64,000 bases of DNA. It comes from Streptomyces sp. HPF1205 (GTDB lineage: Bacteria; Actinomycetota; Actinomycetes; Streptomycetales; Streptomycetaceae). Position 1 is the first letter of the stretch. Each line of letters starts with the position of its first letter. The notes below the pieces were generated by a model that had not been told where the DNA came from, ran no database searches, and saw nothing but the letters and a program-made list of their open reading frames with translations. The position numbers and the translations under genes are program-made. The stretch is from positions 81,292 to 145,291 of the forward strand of contig NZ_JAINVH010000019.1 of the NCBI RefSeq assembly GCF_020400825.1. Reading direction: 5' to 3'. This document shows, piece by piece, positions 1 to 8,274 of this stretch.

Positions 1-69
1 AGACGGGGTCACGGCCAGGATCACCCCTGCCACCAGAGGCCGCGCCCGACTCGCCGCCTGCCCCGGCAT
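1..69 (-). CDS. Possible N-terminus of a secreted or membrane protein, cut by window edge
   Basis: An ATG at 69 opens a frame that stays open to the first base of the window and reads MPGQAASRARPLVAGVILAV, which looks like a basic n-region followed by the start of a hydrophobic segment. There is no convincing ribosome binding site and only 23 codons are visible, so this could be chance. The rest of the gene, if real, lies to the left of the window. Confidence 0.25.
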   Translation of the reverse strand, partial: MPGQAASRARPLVAGVILAVTPS

Positions 70-474
70 CGGCACAACCACTGCGTACCGTTGCACCACC
101 CAAGGCCGCTTGAGGACCCTGCGGCCGGGCATGCGGCCGCCCCGTCGCGCAGGGAGGCACTCCAAGCTACGGTGCTCCCCACATCAACATTGATCGGATC
201 TTTCATGCCGTGGTGTGGGCTGGCAATTACCACGTTGCCGCAACGTGCGACGCGGTTCCGGTGTGTGCGTTATGGGTTGAGGCTTGGCTCGCACGACTTC
301 GGCTTCCGTGCCCATCGACGCCCTCGGCTCGCGAACGCTTGAGAGAGCGCAAGTCGTCCGTGAGCGTCTGCCACCGAAACGGGGTGAACGGGGTCTGCAC
401 GGTGAGTGGCCCTGGCTCGCTTTTGGTGGTGACGGATCGTGGTGCGGGCGCGAACCCCGCGGGGCGCCGCAGCG
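70..474. other. Gene-free stretch
   Basis: About 400 bases with frames open on both strands but no start with a ribosome binding site, no recognisable domain and no consistent codon bias. I see nothing in it beyond the terminator that follows the GH95-like gene. It may contain the promoter of the gene that runs off the left edge. Confidence 0.4.
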
Positions 475-517
475 ACCCCGGTGTCCGCCGCGCGGGGACG
501 CGGTGGACACCGGGGGT
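475..517 (-). terminator. Strong hairpin downstream of GH95-like gene
   Basis: ACCCCGGTGTCC (475-486) pairs with GGACACCGGGGGT (505-517, one bulged base), and an inner CCGCG/CGCGG closes around a 6-base loop. It begins 23 bases past the stop codon of the gene at 540-3608. There is no obvious T-tract, as is common for Streptomyces terminators. Confidence 0.7.
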
Positions 518-539
518 TACGGCGAGTGCTGGTCCCGGA

Positions 540-3500
540 TCAGTTGCAGGCGGTTCCGTTCAGGGTGAAGGCGCTGGGCGAGGTGTCGTTGCTGGTGAAG
601 GTGCCCTGGAATCCGAAGGAGGTGCTGGCGCCCGGGGCGATGGCGGCGTCGTAGTCCACGTTCACCGCGGAGGCCGTGGCACCGGACTGGGTGACGGTGG
701 CGCTCCAGGCGCTGGTGACCTTCTGGTCACCGGGGAAGGTCCACTTCAGCGTCCAGCCGTTGATCGCGGAGGTACCGGTGTTGTCGATCACCACGTTGGC
801 GGTGAACCCGCCTGTCCACTCGGAGGCACGCTGGTAGTCCACGTGGCAGGTCCCGCCGCCGGATGATCCGCCGGTCACCGTCCAGGTGAAGGAGGTGGAG
901 CCCGATGCACCGGTCGGGTCGGTGACGGCGACGGTCACGGTGAACGTCCCCGCCTTGGTGGGGGTGCCGGAGATCAGGCCCGAGGAACTGATCGACAGCC
1001 CGGCCGGCAGGCCTGTCGCCGCGTACGTCAGCGTCTGGCCCGAGGCGGAGTCGGTGGCGTGCACCTGCACCGCGGTGACCGCGGTGCCGACCGTCCCGGA
1101 CTGGCTGCCCGGGTTGGTGACGGTCACGGTGTTGCTGCCCGCGGACGGCAGAGTGTTGCCGCTCAGGCCGATCGTGACACTGCCCAGCTGCTTGTAGGCG
1201 GTCGCCCGGGTTCCGGTGACGGAGGCGAAGGGCAGGGAGGTGGTGAGCGCGCTCGGCCGCTCGACCAGGTAGGTCTGACCGGTGGTCACCGGGACGCTGA
1301 GCGTGGAGTTCGTGGTCGGCGAGACGACGACGGCGCCGGTCGAGCCGTTGACGACCTCGGCCTGCTGTCCGGACCAGGGGTTGCGCACGGTCATCGTCGT
1401 GGTGCTGCCGGCCTCGATGGCGGCGGTGGCCAGGGTGCCGCCCTCGACCTGGACGTCGACCTTGGAGCCGCCCTGGACGAAGACCTGGCCCGAGCCGTCC
1501 CAGCCCGAGGGCCACGCGGGAGCGAAGCGCAGCGTGCCGTCGTAGTCGGTCGCGAACGCCTCGTCCAGCGTCGCGGCCACGTTGGAGATCTGCTCGATGT
1601 ACGGCTCGTCCGGGGAGCTGGTGTTCCACGCGGCCAGTCCCGAGGGGTAGATCTGGTACTTCTCGGTGTTCGCGACGAGTTGGGACGAGACCTCGGACGC
1701 CAGGTCCAGCCGCGCCGCCTGGATCGAGTCGTACGCCCAGTCGTGGCTGTTGACGTAGCTGCGGTGGCTGTAGGTGCGCTTCGCCAGGGCGGTCAGGTCG
1801 TCGCCGTTGACGACGGTCTTGTCGCCGATCAGGTTGTAGGGCCAGACCGGTTCGAGCCCGATGTTCTCCGAGTTGTGGGTGCTCGCGGTCGGCTCGTACG
1901 AGTTGCCGATCACGTCGGTGCCGGAGGAGTCCGCGGACGGGCCGAGCAGCTTTGAGTGCGTGCTCTGGTCGGTGCGCGCGTACGGTTCGACGTGCGTCAG
2001 GGCGGTGCGCAGCTGCGAGACCAGCGAGGAGTCGGTGCCGAGCAGGGTCGCGGCGTTCACCGTCGCGGTGAACAGGGCCTGGTCGGCGGCGATGTCGGTG
2101 GTCGGGTCCTTCACCGCCCACTGGGTCTCGTGCGCGTTGGCCACCGCGTGCAGGTAGCCGTCGGAGCCGACCGACTGCCAGGCCAGCAGGAAGGTCGCCG
2201 CCTGCTGGAGCACCGGGTAGTACTTCTGCAGGAAGGCGCGGTCACCGGTGTCCTGGTACTGCTGCCAGATCCACAGCGCGATCTCCGCGCCGCTGGTGAT
2301 GGTCTCCGCGTTCCAGCTCGGGCTGGAGGCCGTCGCGCAGGAGGCGTTGTTGGTGTTGTCGCCGCCGTTGTAGTAGCCGTTGCCGTTGAACCGCATGGTC
2401 TCCGGAACGCAGGCGCCCGGCTTGCCGTTCATGTTCGCGCTGGTCCACGACTCGATCGCCGGCAGGTCCTTGAGGTACATGTCGAACAGCGGCAGGTTCT
2501 GCGCGAACGCGCCGGAGTCGAGGTTGGCCTGGATCTGGCCGCGCAGGTTCCACAGCCAGTACCCGGCCGGATACCAGTCCTGCTTGTCTCCGTCGTACGC
2601 GTACAGGTCGGCGAGTCCCGCCTGGCTGCCCGGGTACTGGCCGGAGTGCATGATCCCGGCCTCGAGGTACAGGTAGAGGGTGTGCAGGTTCTCCATGTAC
2701 TGGGCGGTGCCGTCGGAGGAGCTCGCCTCGATCAGTCCGCTGTGCGACCAGAAGTTGTTCCACCACGCGGACTGCGTCGCCAGCAGCGACGACTCGCTCG
2801 CGGTGGTGTCGGAGCCGATCAGGGTGGAGGCGGTGGAGTTCGCGCTGCCGCCGGTCCACGAGGGCGAGGCGACGATCACCCGGTACGAGCCGTTGCTGCT
2901 GGGGTTGAACGCCACCTGCACCTGCGTGGAGTTGACCACGGAGGCAGACACGTTCGACCCACCCGCGGTGATCGCGGCCATCGCCCCGAACGTCTGGTCG
3001 GAGTGCCCGGTCTGGGAGTTGTCCGACCACGACTGCGCCAGGCTCGCGACAGCGCCGGAGGCGGTCGCCGTGGGGTTGCGGCCGCTCCACAGGTTCACGG
3101 TGGCGGTCTGCCGAGTGCCTGGGGCGGCTCCGGTGACGTCCACGACCAGTTCGTCCTTGCCGGCCGGCACCCAGGCCGTGAGGGTCATGCCGCCGCCGGA
3201 CTCGTGCAGGACCCCGTTGTACAGATCCAGGTAGCCGACGAAGTTCGAGGCCGAGGTCATCGCCGACAGGCCGGGGATGTTCAGCTGGCCCGGCGAGAGG
3301 CGCTTGGGCATCGTGTCACTGCGGTTGAGCTGCGCGGTGAAGCCGTTCGCGGCCCACGTGGAGACGCCCAGCGCCCCGTTGCCAAGCGGCAGGAACTGGT
3401 TGGCCGACGAGTTCGCCTTGCCGATCACCACGTTCGACCGGGAGACGATTCCTCCGATGTTCTGGGAGAAGGCGCCATTGTGCCAGGCGGTTGTCACCGT

Positions 3501-3608
3501 GGCAGCGGCAGCCGGCGACTGCGAGCCGACTGTCACCGCCAACAGTGGCGTGACGAGGGTAAGCGCCGTGGCGGCAGCACGCCGCAACAGCCTTGGACGG
3601 TGGGACAC
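540..3608 (-). CDS. Secreted GH95-like glycosidase with Ig-like domain and CBM2
   Basis: A 1,022-residue exported glycosidase. Residues 1-37 are a Sec signal peptide ending at AAA. An N-terminal beta domain carries PLGNGALGV and QLNRSDTMP, like the start of GH95 enzymes. An alpha/alpha-barrel catalytic region follows (about 290-700). Around 825-905 there is a putative Ig domain with LPAGLSISSSGLISGTP. A family 2 carbohydrate-binding module sits at about 915-1022, with paired cysteines and conserved tryptophans. GH95 members are alpha-L-fucosidases or alpha-L-galactosidases that act on xyloglucan or pectic side chains; the exact specificity here is unknown. The GTG start at 3608 has AGGAGG six bases upstream. 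The gene is monocistronic. A palindromic operator overlaps its promoter, so it is probably repressed without substrate. Confidence 0.8.
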   Translation of the reverse strand: MSHRPRLLRRAAATALTLVTPLLAVTVGSQSPAAAATVTTAWHNGAFSQNIGGIVSRSNVVIGKANSSANQFLPLGNGALGVSTWAANGFTAQLNRSDTMPKRLSPGQLNIPGLSAMTSASNFVGYLDLYNGVLHESGGGMTLTAWVPAGKDELVVDVTGAAPGTRQTATVNLWSGRNPTATASGAVASLAQSWSDNSQTGHSDQTFGAMAAITAGGSNVSASVVNSTQVQVAFNPSSNGSYRVIVASPSWTGGSANSTASTLIGSDTTASESSLLATQSAWWNNFWSHSGLIEASSSDGTAQYMENLHTLYLYLEAGIMHSGQYPGSQAGLADLYAYDGDKQDWYPAGYWLWNLRGQIQANLDSGAFAQNLPLFDMYLKDLPAIESWTSANMNGKPGACVPETMRFNGNGYYNGGDNTNNASCATASSPSWNAETITSGAEIALWIWQQYQDTGDRAFLQKYYPVLQQAATFLLAWQSVGSDGYLHAVANAHETQWAVKDPTTDIAADQALFTATVNAATLLGTDSSLVSQLRTALTHVEPYARTDQSTHSKLLGPSADSSGTDVIGNSYEPTASTHNSENIGLEPVWPYNLIGDKTVVNGDDLTALAKRTYSHRSYVNSHDWAYDSIQAARLDLASEVSSQLVANTEKYQIYPSGLAAWNTSSPDEPYIEQISNVAATLDEAFATDYDGTLRFAPAWPSGWDGSGQVFVQGGSKVDVQVEGGTLATAAIEAGSTTTMTVRNPWSGQQAEVVNGSTGAVVVSPTTNSTLSVPVTTGQTYLVERPSALTTSLPFASVTGTRATAYKQLGSVTIGLSGNTLPSAGSNTVTVTNPGSQSGTVGTAVTAVQVHATDSASGQTLTYAATGLPAGLSISSSGLISGTPTKAGTFTVTVAVTDPTGASGSTSFTWTVTGGSSGGGTCHVDYQRASEWTGGFTANVVIDNTGTSAINGWTLKWTFPGDQKVTSAWSATVTQSGATASAVNVDYDAAIAPGASTSFGFQGTFTSNDTSPSAFTLNGTACN

Positions 3609-3660
3609 GAGTCCTCCTGACGCGTCGCAATGGTGTGGGGGGGATGCGACACAACCGTCG

Positions 3661-3702
3661 ACACATCGGATGTGTTATAGCGCAACTGCCGCCGGCCGTC
3701 CA
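3661..3702 (-). promoter_or_regulatory. Promoter and palindromic operator of the GH95-like gene
   Basis: On the minus strand TGGACG (3697-3702), a 17-base spacer and TATAAC (3674-3679) form a fair sigma-70-type promoter. A perfect 15-base palindrome, ACACATCGGATGTGT (3661-3675), overlaps the -10 element and start-point region, where a bound repressor would block transcription. The symmetry suits a GntR- or LacI-type dimer; the regulator is not identified. Confidence 0.6.
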
Positions 3703-3740
3703 GAGAAGCCGGCCCAGGGGACGACATCACACACCCGTAG

Positions 3741-3755
3741 ATACCTAGGATGTAT
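3741..3755. promoter_or_regulatory. Second palindromic operator-like site
   Basis: ATACCTAGGATGTAT has the same 4-7-4 architecture as the 3661-3675 palindrome and shares its GGATGT half. It lies about 80 bases further upstream, so it could allow looping or cooperative binding with that site. Confidence 0.45.
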
Positions 3756-4809
3756 GTCGCCAGCAGTCGTCACCGGACCGCCTGACGGCCCGTTACCCGC
3801 GGCCCGCGGCAGACGGAACGCACGATATTTTCACCGTCCGAGAGAAGGCACCTGAACAGCGGCGGGGCGCGAAATCCGGCGGACATCGGTCCGTTGCGGC
3901 ACCGCACCACCCTTGCCATTCCGGACCGGTACTGCCACGCTTCCTGATCGATGCGGCACAACCCCACAACAGAACACCCGATCTATCGAGCCAGGGGTGA
4001 CCAGCCCCGGTGCCGCCTCCCGCGAGCGCCGGGCACGGCCGGCCGCCGCCCGTCGCGGCGCCGCCCCCGCCGGTTCTGACGCGTCCACCCGGTCCGGGCT
4101 CCCGAGTCACGGGTCGACCGCGGCCACGCGCACGGCCGCCGCGAGTCGGCCGTTCGGGCCCTCGCGACCGGCGGGCGCGATCGAGCATGGATGGCAGTTG
4201 CCGCATGCGTTCGGCGCGGAGGTTGTCGCCGGCCTGCGGGCCCTGCGGGCGTCGCCGTACTCGGCAAGGGTCTGAGTGGCGGACGCGGGGTCAATGCCCC
4301 TGCCTGCCGAGGCAAGCAGGGAGTCGATCCACTCCTGCGCCCATTCCGGCGTGGGATGCAGCGAGATACGGGGTGGCGGCAGCGGCATGAGGGCCGCGTG
4401 GTCACGGGCCGCCCGCTCGCCGATGACCTCCCGGTGCGTCCTGTGGATCTGGGACCGCCGCTGCGGCACCCAGGCCATGAAGGCGGCGTCCGTCTCCTCT
4501 GTCGTACCGGTACCCGATGCGACTCATGTGGGGCAGCCGGCCCAGGCCCGTTCTCCTCATGGGTTCAGCGCGGTCCCCCGGTCGCGAACCGGACATCGTG
4601 CTGCTACGCCGAAGCCCTGTCCCAGTGGTCGGCACTTTTGGTTGCGCCACGCCGATGTGGTTTGTCCGCAGAATTCCGCAAACTCTACGTTTGAATGGTG
4701 CACCGACTGCCAGTCGTCGGCCCACTGGCGCGTCCCCGGACGTCACAGCGGCCGTGCGAGGGGTTGGCCGGGGCAGTCCGCCGTCTCCGTCAACGTAGGA
4801 GTACTCGTC
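3756..4809. other. Gene-poor kilobase; possible decayed gene at 4107-4478 (minus)
   Basis: No frame here has both a ribosome binding site and a recognisable domain. One minus-strand frame (4107-4478) contains VIGERAARDHAALMPLPP, which loosely recalls the linker before the C-terminal domain of IS21-family (IstA) transposases, but nothing else of that family is present. It is at best a short remnant. A weak TTGTCC and TACGTT pair near 4658-4690 could serve wrbA, with an imperfect 18-base spacer. Confidence 0.3.
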
Positions 4810-5415
4810 ATGGCCGTACGTGTTGCAGTCGTCTACTACAGTGCCACCGGGAATGTGCACGCGCTGGCTGATGCCGTGGCCAAGGGGGCCGCGAGCCGTG
4901 GTGCCGAGGTGCGTCTTCGGAGGGTCCCCGAGCTGGCCCCGGACTCGGCGATCGACGCGAACCCGGCGTGGCGGGCGCATGTGGACGCCACGAAGGACAG
5001 CGTCCCTGAGGCGACCTTGGCCGACCTGGAGTGGGCGAGCGCGTACGCCTTCGGCACCCCGACCCGCTACGGCACGCCCTCGGCCCAGCTGAAGCAGTTC
5101 ATCGACACGACCGGTGGGATCTGGCAGGCCGGTGTGTTCCACAGCAAGCCGGCGACGAGCTTCACCTCGTCGATCAACCGCCATGGCGGGCAGGAGTCCA
5201 CCATCCTGTCGCTCAACAACGTGTTCTACCACTGGGGCTGCATCATCGTGCCGCCCGGCTACACCGACCCGCTGCTTTTCGCTGCCGGCGGCAACCCCTA
5301 CGGAACTTCGTGGCCGAGCGGCGGCGGTGAGTTGCCCGATCAGGCGACCCTGGACGCCGCGAACTACCAGGGGCGGCACCTCGCCGATATCGCAGGGCGC
5401 CTCACCCAGGCGTAG
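4810..5415 (+). CDS. wrbA: NAD(P)H:quinone oxidoreductase, WrbA family
   Basis: A 201-residue flavodoxin-like protein predicted to bind FMN and reduce quinones with two electrons in the cytoplasm. The FMN phosphate-binding loop YYSATGNVHALA is at residues 10-21, FGTPTRYGTPSAQLKQFID around 80-98 is typical of WrbA, and the family YTDP motif follows near residue 157. Length matches the family. The ATG at 4810 was chosen because GTAGGAG ends eight bases upstream. The SDR gene follows 110 bases later on the same strand, but a palindromic element lies between them, so they may be regulated separately. WrbA proteins often protect against redox-cycling aromatics, which suits a neighbourhood of aromatic catabolism. 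Confidence 0.85.
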   Translation: MAVRVAVVYYSATGNVHALADAVAKGAASRGAEVRLRRVPELAPDSAIDANPAWRAHVDATKDSVPEATLADLEWASAYAFGTPTRYGTPSAQLKQFIDTTGGIWQAGVFHSKPATSFTSSINRHGGQESTILSLNNVFYHWGCIIVPPGYTDPLLFAAGGNPYGTSWPSGGGELPDQATLDAANYQGRHLADIAGRLTQA

Positions 5416-5464
5416 CCCCACGAGGACGGACCTCGTTCCTGGCAGCATGGGCGCATTTGCGACG

Positions 5465-5488
5465 ATTACGACGTAATGTGAACGTCAC
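5465..5488. promoter_or_regulatory. Adjacent palindromes upstream of SDR gene
   Basis: ATTACGACGTAAT (5465-5477) is a 6+1+6 perfect palindrome. It is followed at once by GTGA-ACG-TCAC (5478-5488). Both lie 40-60 bases before the SDR start and could be operators for a regulator encoded elsewhere. Confidence 0.4.
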
Positions 5489-5526
5489 CAAAGGCGTGGA
5501 CCGATCGATCCGGAACGAGGATTCCC

Positions 5527-6321
5527 ATGGAACTGCACCTCAAGGACAAGGTCGCCGTCGTCACCGGGGCCAGCAAGGGCATCGGCCTGGCCGTGGTCGA
5601 GCGGCTGGCCGGGGAGGGTGTCAAGGTCGTGGCCGGCAGCCGCACGTCCTCACCCGAGCTGGAGGCCCTGGCGGCCGGTCATGACGTCACCGTCGTGTCG
5701 GTCGACCTGTCGACCGCCGAGGGCGCCGAGCGCTTGGTCCGGCAGGCAGTGGAGCGCCACCGGCGCCTGGACATCCTCGTCAACAACGTCGGGGCCGCTG
5801 AGCCCCGCGAGTCGTTCCTCGCGGTCAGCGATTCCGAGTGGCAGCGAATCTTCGACCTGACCTTCTTCAGCGCCGTACGCGCCAGCCGCGCGGCGCTGCC
5901 CCACCTGGTCGCGGCGGGCGGTGCGGCCATCGTGAACATCAGCTCGATCAACGCCCGTCTGCCCTTCCCCATGGTGGTCGACTACTCGGCCGCCAAGGCC
6001 GCGCTGACGAACCTGAACAAGTCGCTGTCGGAGGAGTTCGCGCCCCAGGGCGTACGCGTCAACGCCATCGCCCCTGGGCCGGTCCGAACCCCGTTCTGGA
6101 CCGCGCCGGGCGGCTTCGCCGACGCCACCGCCGCGGCTGCCGGCACCACCGCGCAGGAGGCGCTCGACGTGGTCGTCCCGCAGAACATGGGCATCAGTTC
6201 GGGCCGGATCACCGAGGCCCACGAGGTCGCCGACCTCGCCCTCTTCCTCGCCTCGCCCCTCGCCGCCAACGTCACGGGCACGGAGATCCTCATCGACGGC
6301 GGGCAGGCCAAGACGCTCTGA
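5527..6321 (+). CDS. SDR family oxidoreductase
   Basis: A 264-residue classical short-chain dehydrogenase/reductase. The Rossmann motif TGASKGIG is at residues 14-21, VNNVG near 87, the catalytic serine in NISSIN near 141 and YSAAK near 156 with the catalytic Tyr and Lys, and the family C-terminal segment GTEILIDGG closes the protein. The start at 5527 is preceded by ACGAGG. The 40-residue insertion between NAIAPGPVRTPFW and the C-terminus contains a conserved substrate-loop type region. The substrate cannot be deduced. It follows wrbA on the same strand. Confidence 0.8.
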   Translation: MELHLKDKVAVVTGASKGIGLAVVERLAGEGVKVVAGSRTSSPELEALAAGHDVTVVSVDLSTAEGAERLVRQAVERHRRLDILVNNVGAAEPRESFLAVSDSEWQRIFDLTFFSAVRASRAALPHLVAAGGAAIVNISSINARLPFPMVVDYSAAKAALTNLNKSLSEEFAPQGVRVNAIAPGPVRTPFWTAPGGFADATAAAAGTTAQEALDVVVPQNMGISSGRITEAHEVADLALFLASPLAANVTGTEILIDGGQAKTL

Positions 6322-6576
6322 CTGTTCGCCGTCCCGGGTCTGGGCACCGCCCGCCGGCCCGGCAGCCATGAGGTGCGCCGTGGCCGGGCGGAGTACGAGC
6401 CCTGCCCAGGTGTCGTTCTCCCGCGCCGGGCCGTCGCGATGATCGCGGGGGCTCGGCCGAGGTAGGCCGATCGCCGCAAAGGCGTGCGCCACGATGGGCC
6501 GTACGCTGTCCCGGGGTCCGGCATGCGGTAGTAGTCGTGGCGTGACGAACACGAGGTTGAACGGATCGGCTCGGCC

Positions 6577-7278
6577 ATGACCGGGCCTCCCCCTGGTTCC
6601 GGCCCGGTCAGACCGCCGCGGCTGGAGGAGGTCGGCGAGGCCGCGTCGGCCTGGATCACCCTGCTGACCACCGAGCACTACAATCTGCAGACCCAGCGTG
6701 CCGCCACGATCGGCGAGGTCAACGGACGGGCCAGCGTCTTCCTCGGTGCCGTGTCGGCCGGCCTCATTTCCCTGGGATTCTACGGTCACGCCGGACGCAG
6801 CGCGGGGACCACCGCGTTTTACGCGCTGGTGCTCTCCTCACTGGCGTTCCTGGGCGTGGTCACCTTCCTGCGGTGCCTGGAAATCTCCATCGACGACCGG
6901 CAGTTCACCCTCCGCATCACCAACCTGCGGGCTCTTTACGCGCAACTGGTGCCCGAGCTGTCCTACACCCTCCTCGATTCCGCCGGCGCCGAACAGGCCG
7001 TGGTCATGCTCACCCCTCGGCGGCAGCCGTTCCAGCGGATGCTGAGCGTCGCGGGCAGTATCGGCGTCATCGCGAGCGTCCTCATCGGTGCCGACGCCGG
7101 CGTCCTGGCGTTCGGACTCGGCGCCCCGCCGGCCGCGGCCCTTCCGATCGGGGCAGCGGCCGGGCTGGCCGCGCTGTACGCGAGCGTCCGGTTCCAAAGT
7201 GCCCGCTGGCGCGGCTCCTACTCCTCCGAGCCCACCCGCGGGAACGTTCAGGGCTTCTCGTCCGGATCAGGGGACTGA
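6577..7278 (+). CDS. Predicted membrane protein of unknown function
   Basis: A 233-residue protein I do not recognise by function. Hydrophobic segments lie at about 55-70, 78-98, 155-172 and 178-198. Between them is a charged cytoplasmic loop containing EISIDDRQFTLRITNLRALYAQLVPEL, and the N-terminal 30 residues are hydrophilic with a short amphipathic helix (EEVGEAASAWITLLTTEHYNLQ). This four-helix layout occurs in conserved Streptomyces hypothetical proteins. The start at 6577 has only a weak upstream purine run. It stands alone, 255 bases after the SDR gene. Confidence 0.65.
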   Translation: MTGPPPGSGPVRPPRLEEVGEAASAWITLLTTEHYNLQTQRAATIGEVNGRASVFLGAVSAGLISLGFYGHAGRSAGTTAFYALVLSSLAFLGVVTFLRCLEISIDDRQFTLRITNLRALYAQLVPELSYTLLDSAGAEQAVVMLTPRRQPFQRMLSVAGSIGVIASVLIGADAGVLAFGLGAPPAAALPIGAAAGLAALYASVRFQSARWRGSYSSEPTRGNVQGFSSGSGD

Positions 7279-7352
7279 CCGCGGGGAGAAACCGGCGTGT
7301 TCGTGCCGCGCGACCGGGCAAAGCGGGTGATCACCTTCAGCCGGAGATTATC

Positions 7353-7381
7353 TTCTCATCTCGCAACGTTTGGTCTACTAT
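7353..7381 (+). promoter_or_regulatory. Promoter suggesting a leaderless methyltransferase mRNA
   Basis: TTCTCA (7353-7358), a 17-base spacer and TACTAT (7376-7381) precede the ATG at 7389 by only seven bases. Transcription would therefore start at or next to the start codon, which fits the lack of a ribosome binding site. Confidence 0.5.
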
Positions 7382-7388
7382 CGGCGAA

Positions 7389-8192
7389 ATGAGCGCAGAC
7401 GATGCGAATCGGCGGTGGACGCGGTCCATGCCCGAGGCCTACGAACGCCACCTGGTGCCGGTCCTCTTCCGTCCTTTCGCGTCCGACATGGCGGTCAGGG
7501 CGGCGGCGCTGCGGCCCCGTACGGTCCTGGAACTCGCCGCCGGTACCGGGGCGTTGACCTCGGCCCTGCTCACCGCGCTGCCCACGGCCTCGATGGTGGC
7601 GACCGACCTCAACGAAGCCATGGTCTCCGCCGGATCGGCACGGGAGCCGCGTGCACGGTGGCGGCAGGCGGACGCCCAGGCGCTCCCTTTCGAGGACGGC
7701 GCCTTCGACCTCGTCGTGTGCCAGTTCGGGGTGATGTTCTTCCCCGACAGGCCCTCGGCCTACGCCGAGGTGCGCAGGGTCCTGGGCCCGCGGGGGCGGT
7801 TCCTGTTCAGCAGCTGGGGTCCGCTGGCCTCGCACGCGTTCGACGTCGCCTTCCAAGCCGCCCTGGAGGAGTCCATGCCCGGGCAGGCGCCTGCGTTCCT
7901 GCGGGACGTGCCGCACGGTTACACCGATCCGGACGTGGTCGCCGCGGACCTCGCGACCGCGGGACTGACCATGGCCACCGCCGAGGAGGTCACGCTGAAA
8001 GGCGTCGCGGAGTCGGCCGCCTCCGTCGCCACCGGGCTCCTGACCGGCACACCGGTGAGTGCCGCCCTGCGGGCCCGCGAGGACGCGCAGGCCATCCGGG
8101 CCGCCGTCACCCGGAAGATGACGGACCGTCTCGGCGCCGGCCCCGTGACGGCGCCGATGACCGCGACCGTCTATACGGCCCATCCGGCATGA
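7389..8192 (+). CDS. Class I SAM-dependent methyltransferase
   Basis: A 267-residue cytoplasmic methyltransferase of the UbiE/Methyltransf_11 type. Motif I VLELAAGTGALT is near residues 47-58, the acidic residue ending beta-2 is in VATDLNEAMV, and the motif IV region reads DLVVCQFGVMFFPD. It ends with a helical C-terminal cap with no recognisable domain. The ATG at 7389 was chosen because the protein starts cleanly there and a promoter sits immediately upstream. The acceptor substrate is unknown. It converges on the IclR gene across a hairpin terminator, so it is not part of the pca operon. Confidence 0.75.
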   Translation: MSADDANRRWTRSMPEAYERHLVPVLFRPFASDMAVRAAALRPRTVLELAAGTGALTSALLTALPTASMVATDLNEAMVSAGSAREPRARWRQADAQALPFEDGAFDLVVCQFGVMFFPDRPSAYAEVRRVLGPRGRFLFSSWGPLASHAFDVAFQAALEESMPGQAPAFLRDVPHGYTDPDVVAADLATAGLTMATAEEVTLKGVAESAASVATGLLTGTPVSAALRAREDAQAIRAAVTRKMTDRLGAGPVTAPMTATVYTAHPA

Positions 8193-8238
8193 GTCTCCCC
8201 GGCCGGGGAGCACGGCCGGGGAGCACGGCCGGGGAGAC
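8193..8238. terminator. Bidirectional terminator built on a 13-bp tandem repeat
   Basis: GTCTCCCCGGCC (8193-8204) pairs perfectly with GGCCGGGGAGAC (8227-8238). The loop consists of tandem copies of GGCCGGGGAGCAC, so alternative shorter hairpins can also form. It sits between the convergent methyltransferase and IclR genes. Confidence 0.65.
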
Positions 8239-8274
8239 GGAGGGAGCCCTTACGGCGCCGGAGCGCCGCCGGGC

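Noticed and set aside
1956..3620. Long plus-strand frame opposite the GH95-like gene
   Set aside because: Composition is Arg/Val/Gly-rich with no domain; the minus-strand gene has a signal peptide, catalytic domain and CBM2.
4107..4478. Possible IS21-type transposase remnant on the minus strand
   Set aside because: Only a short stretch (VIGERAARDHAALMPLPP) recalls such proteins; no catalytic DDE residues, no IstB partner and no terminal inverted repeats were found. Kept only as a remark in the intergenic entry.
8193..8238. Tandem 13-bp repeats as iterons of an origin or attachment site
   Set aside because: The repeats form part of a terminator hairpin between convergent genes, and no replication or integrase gene is near.
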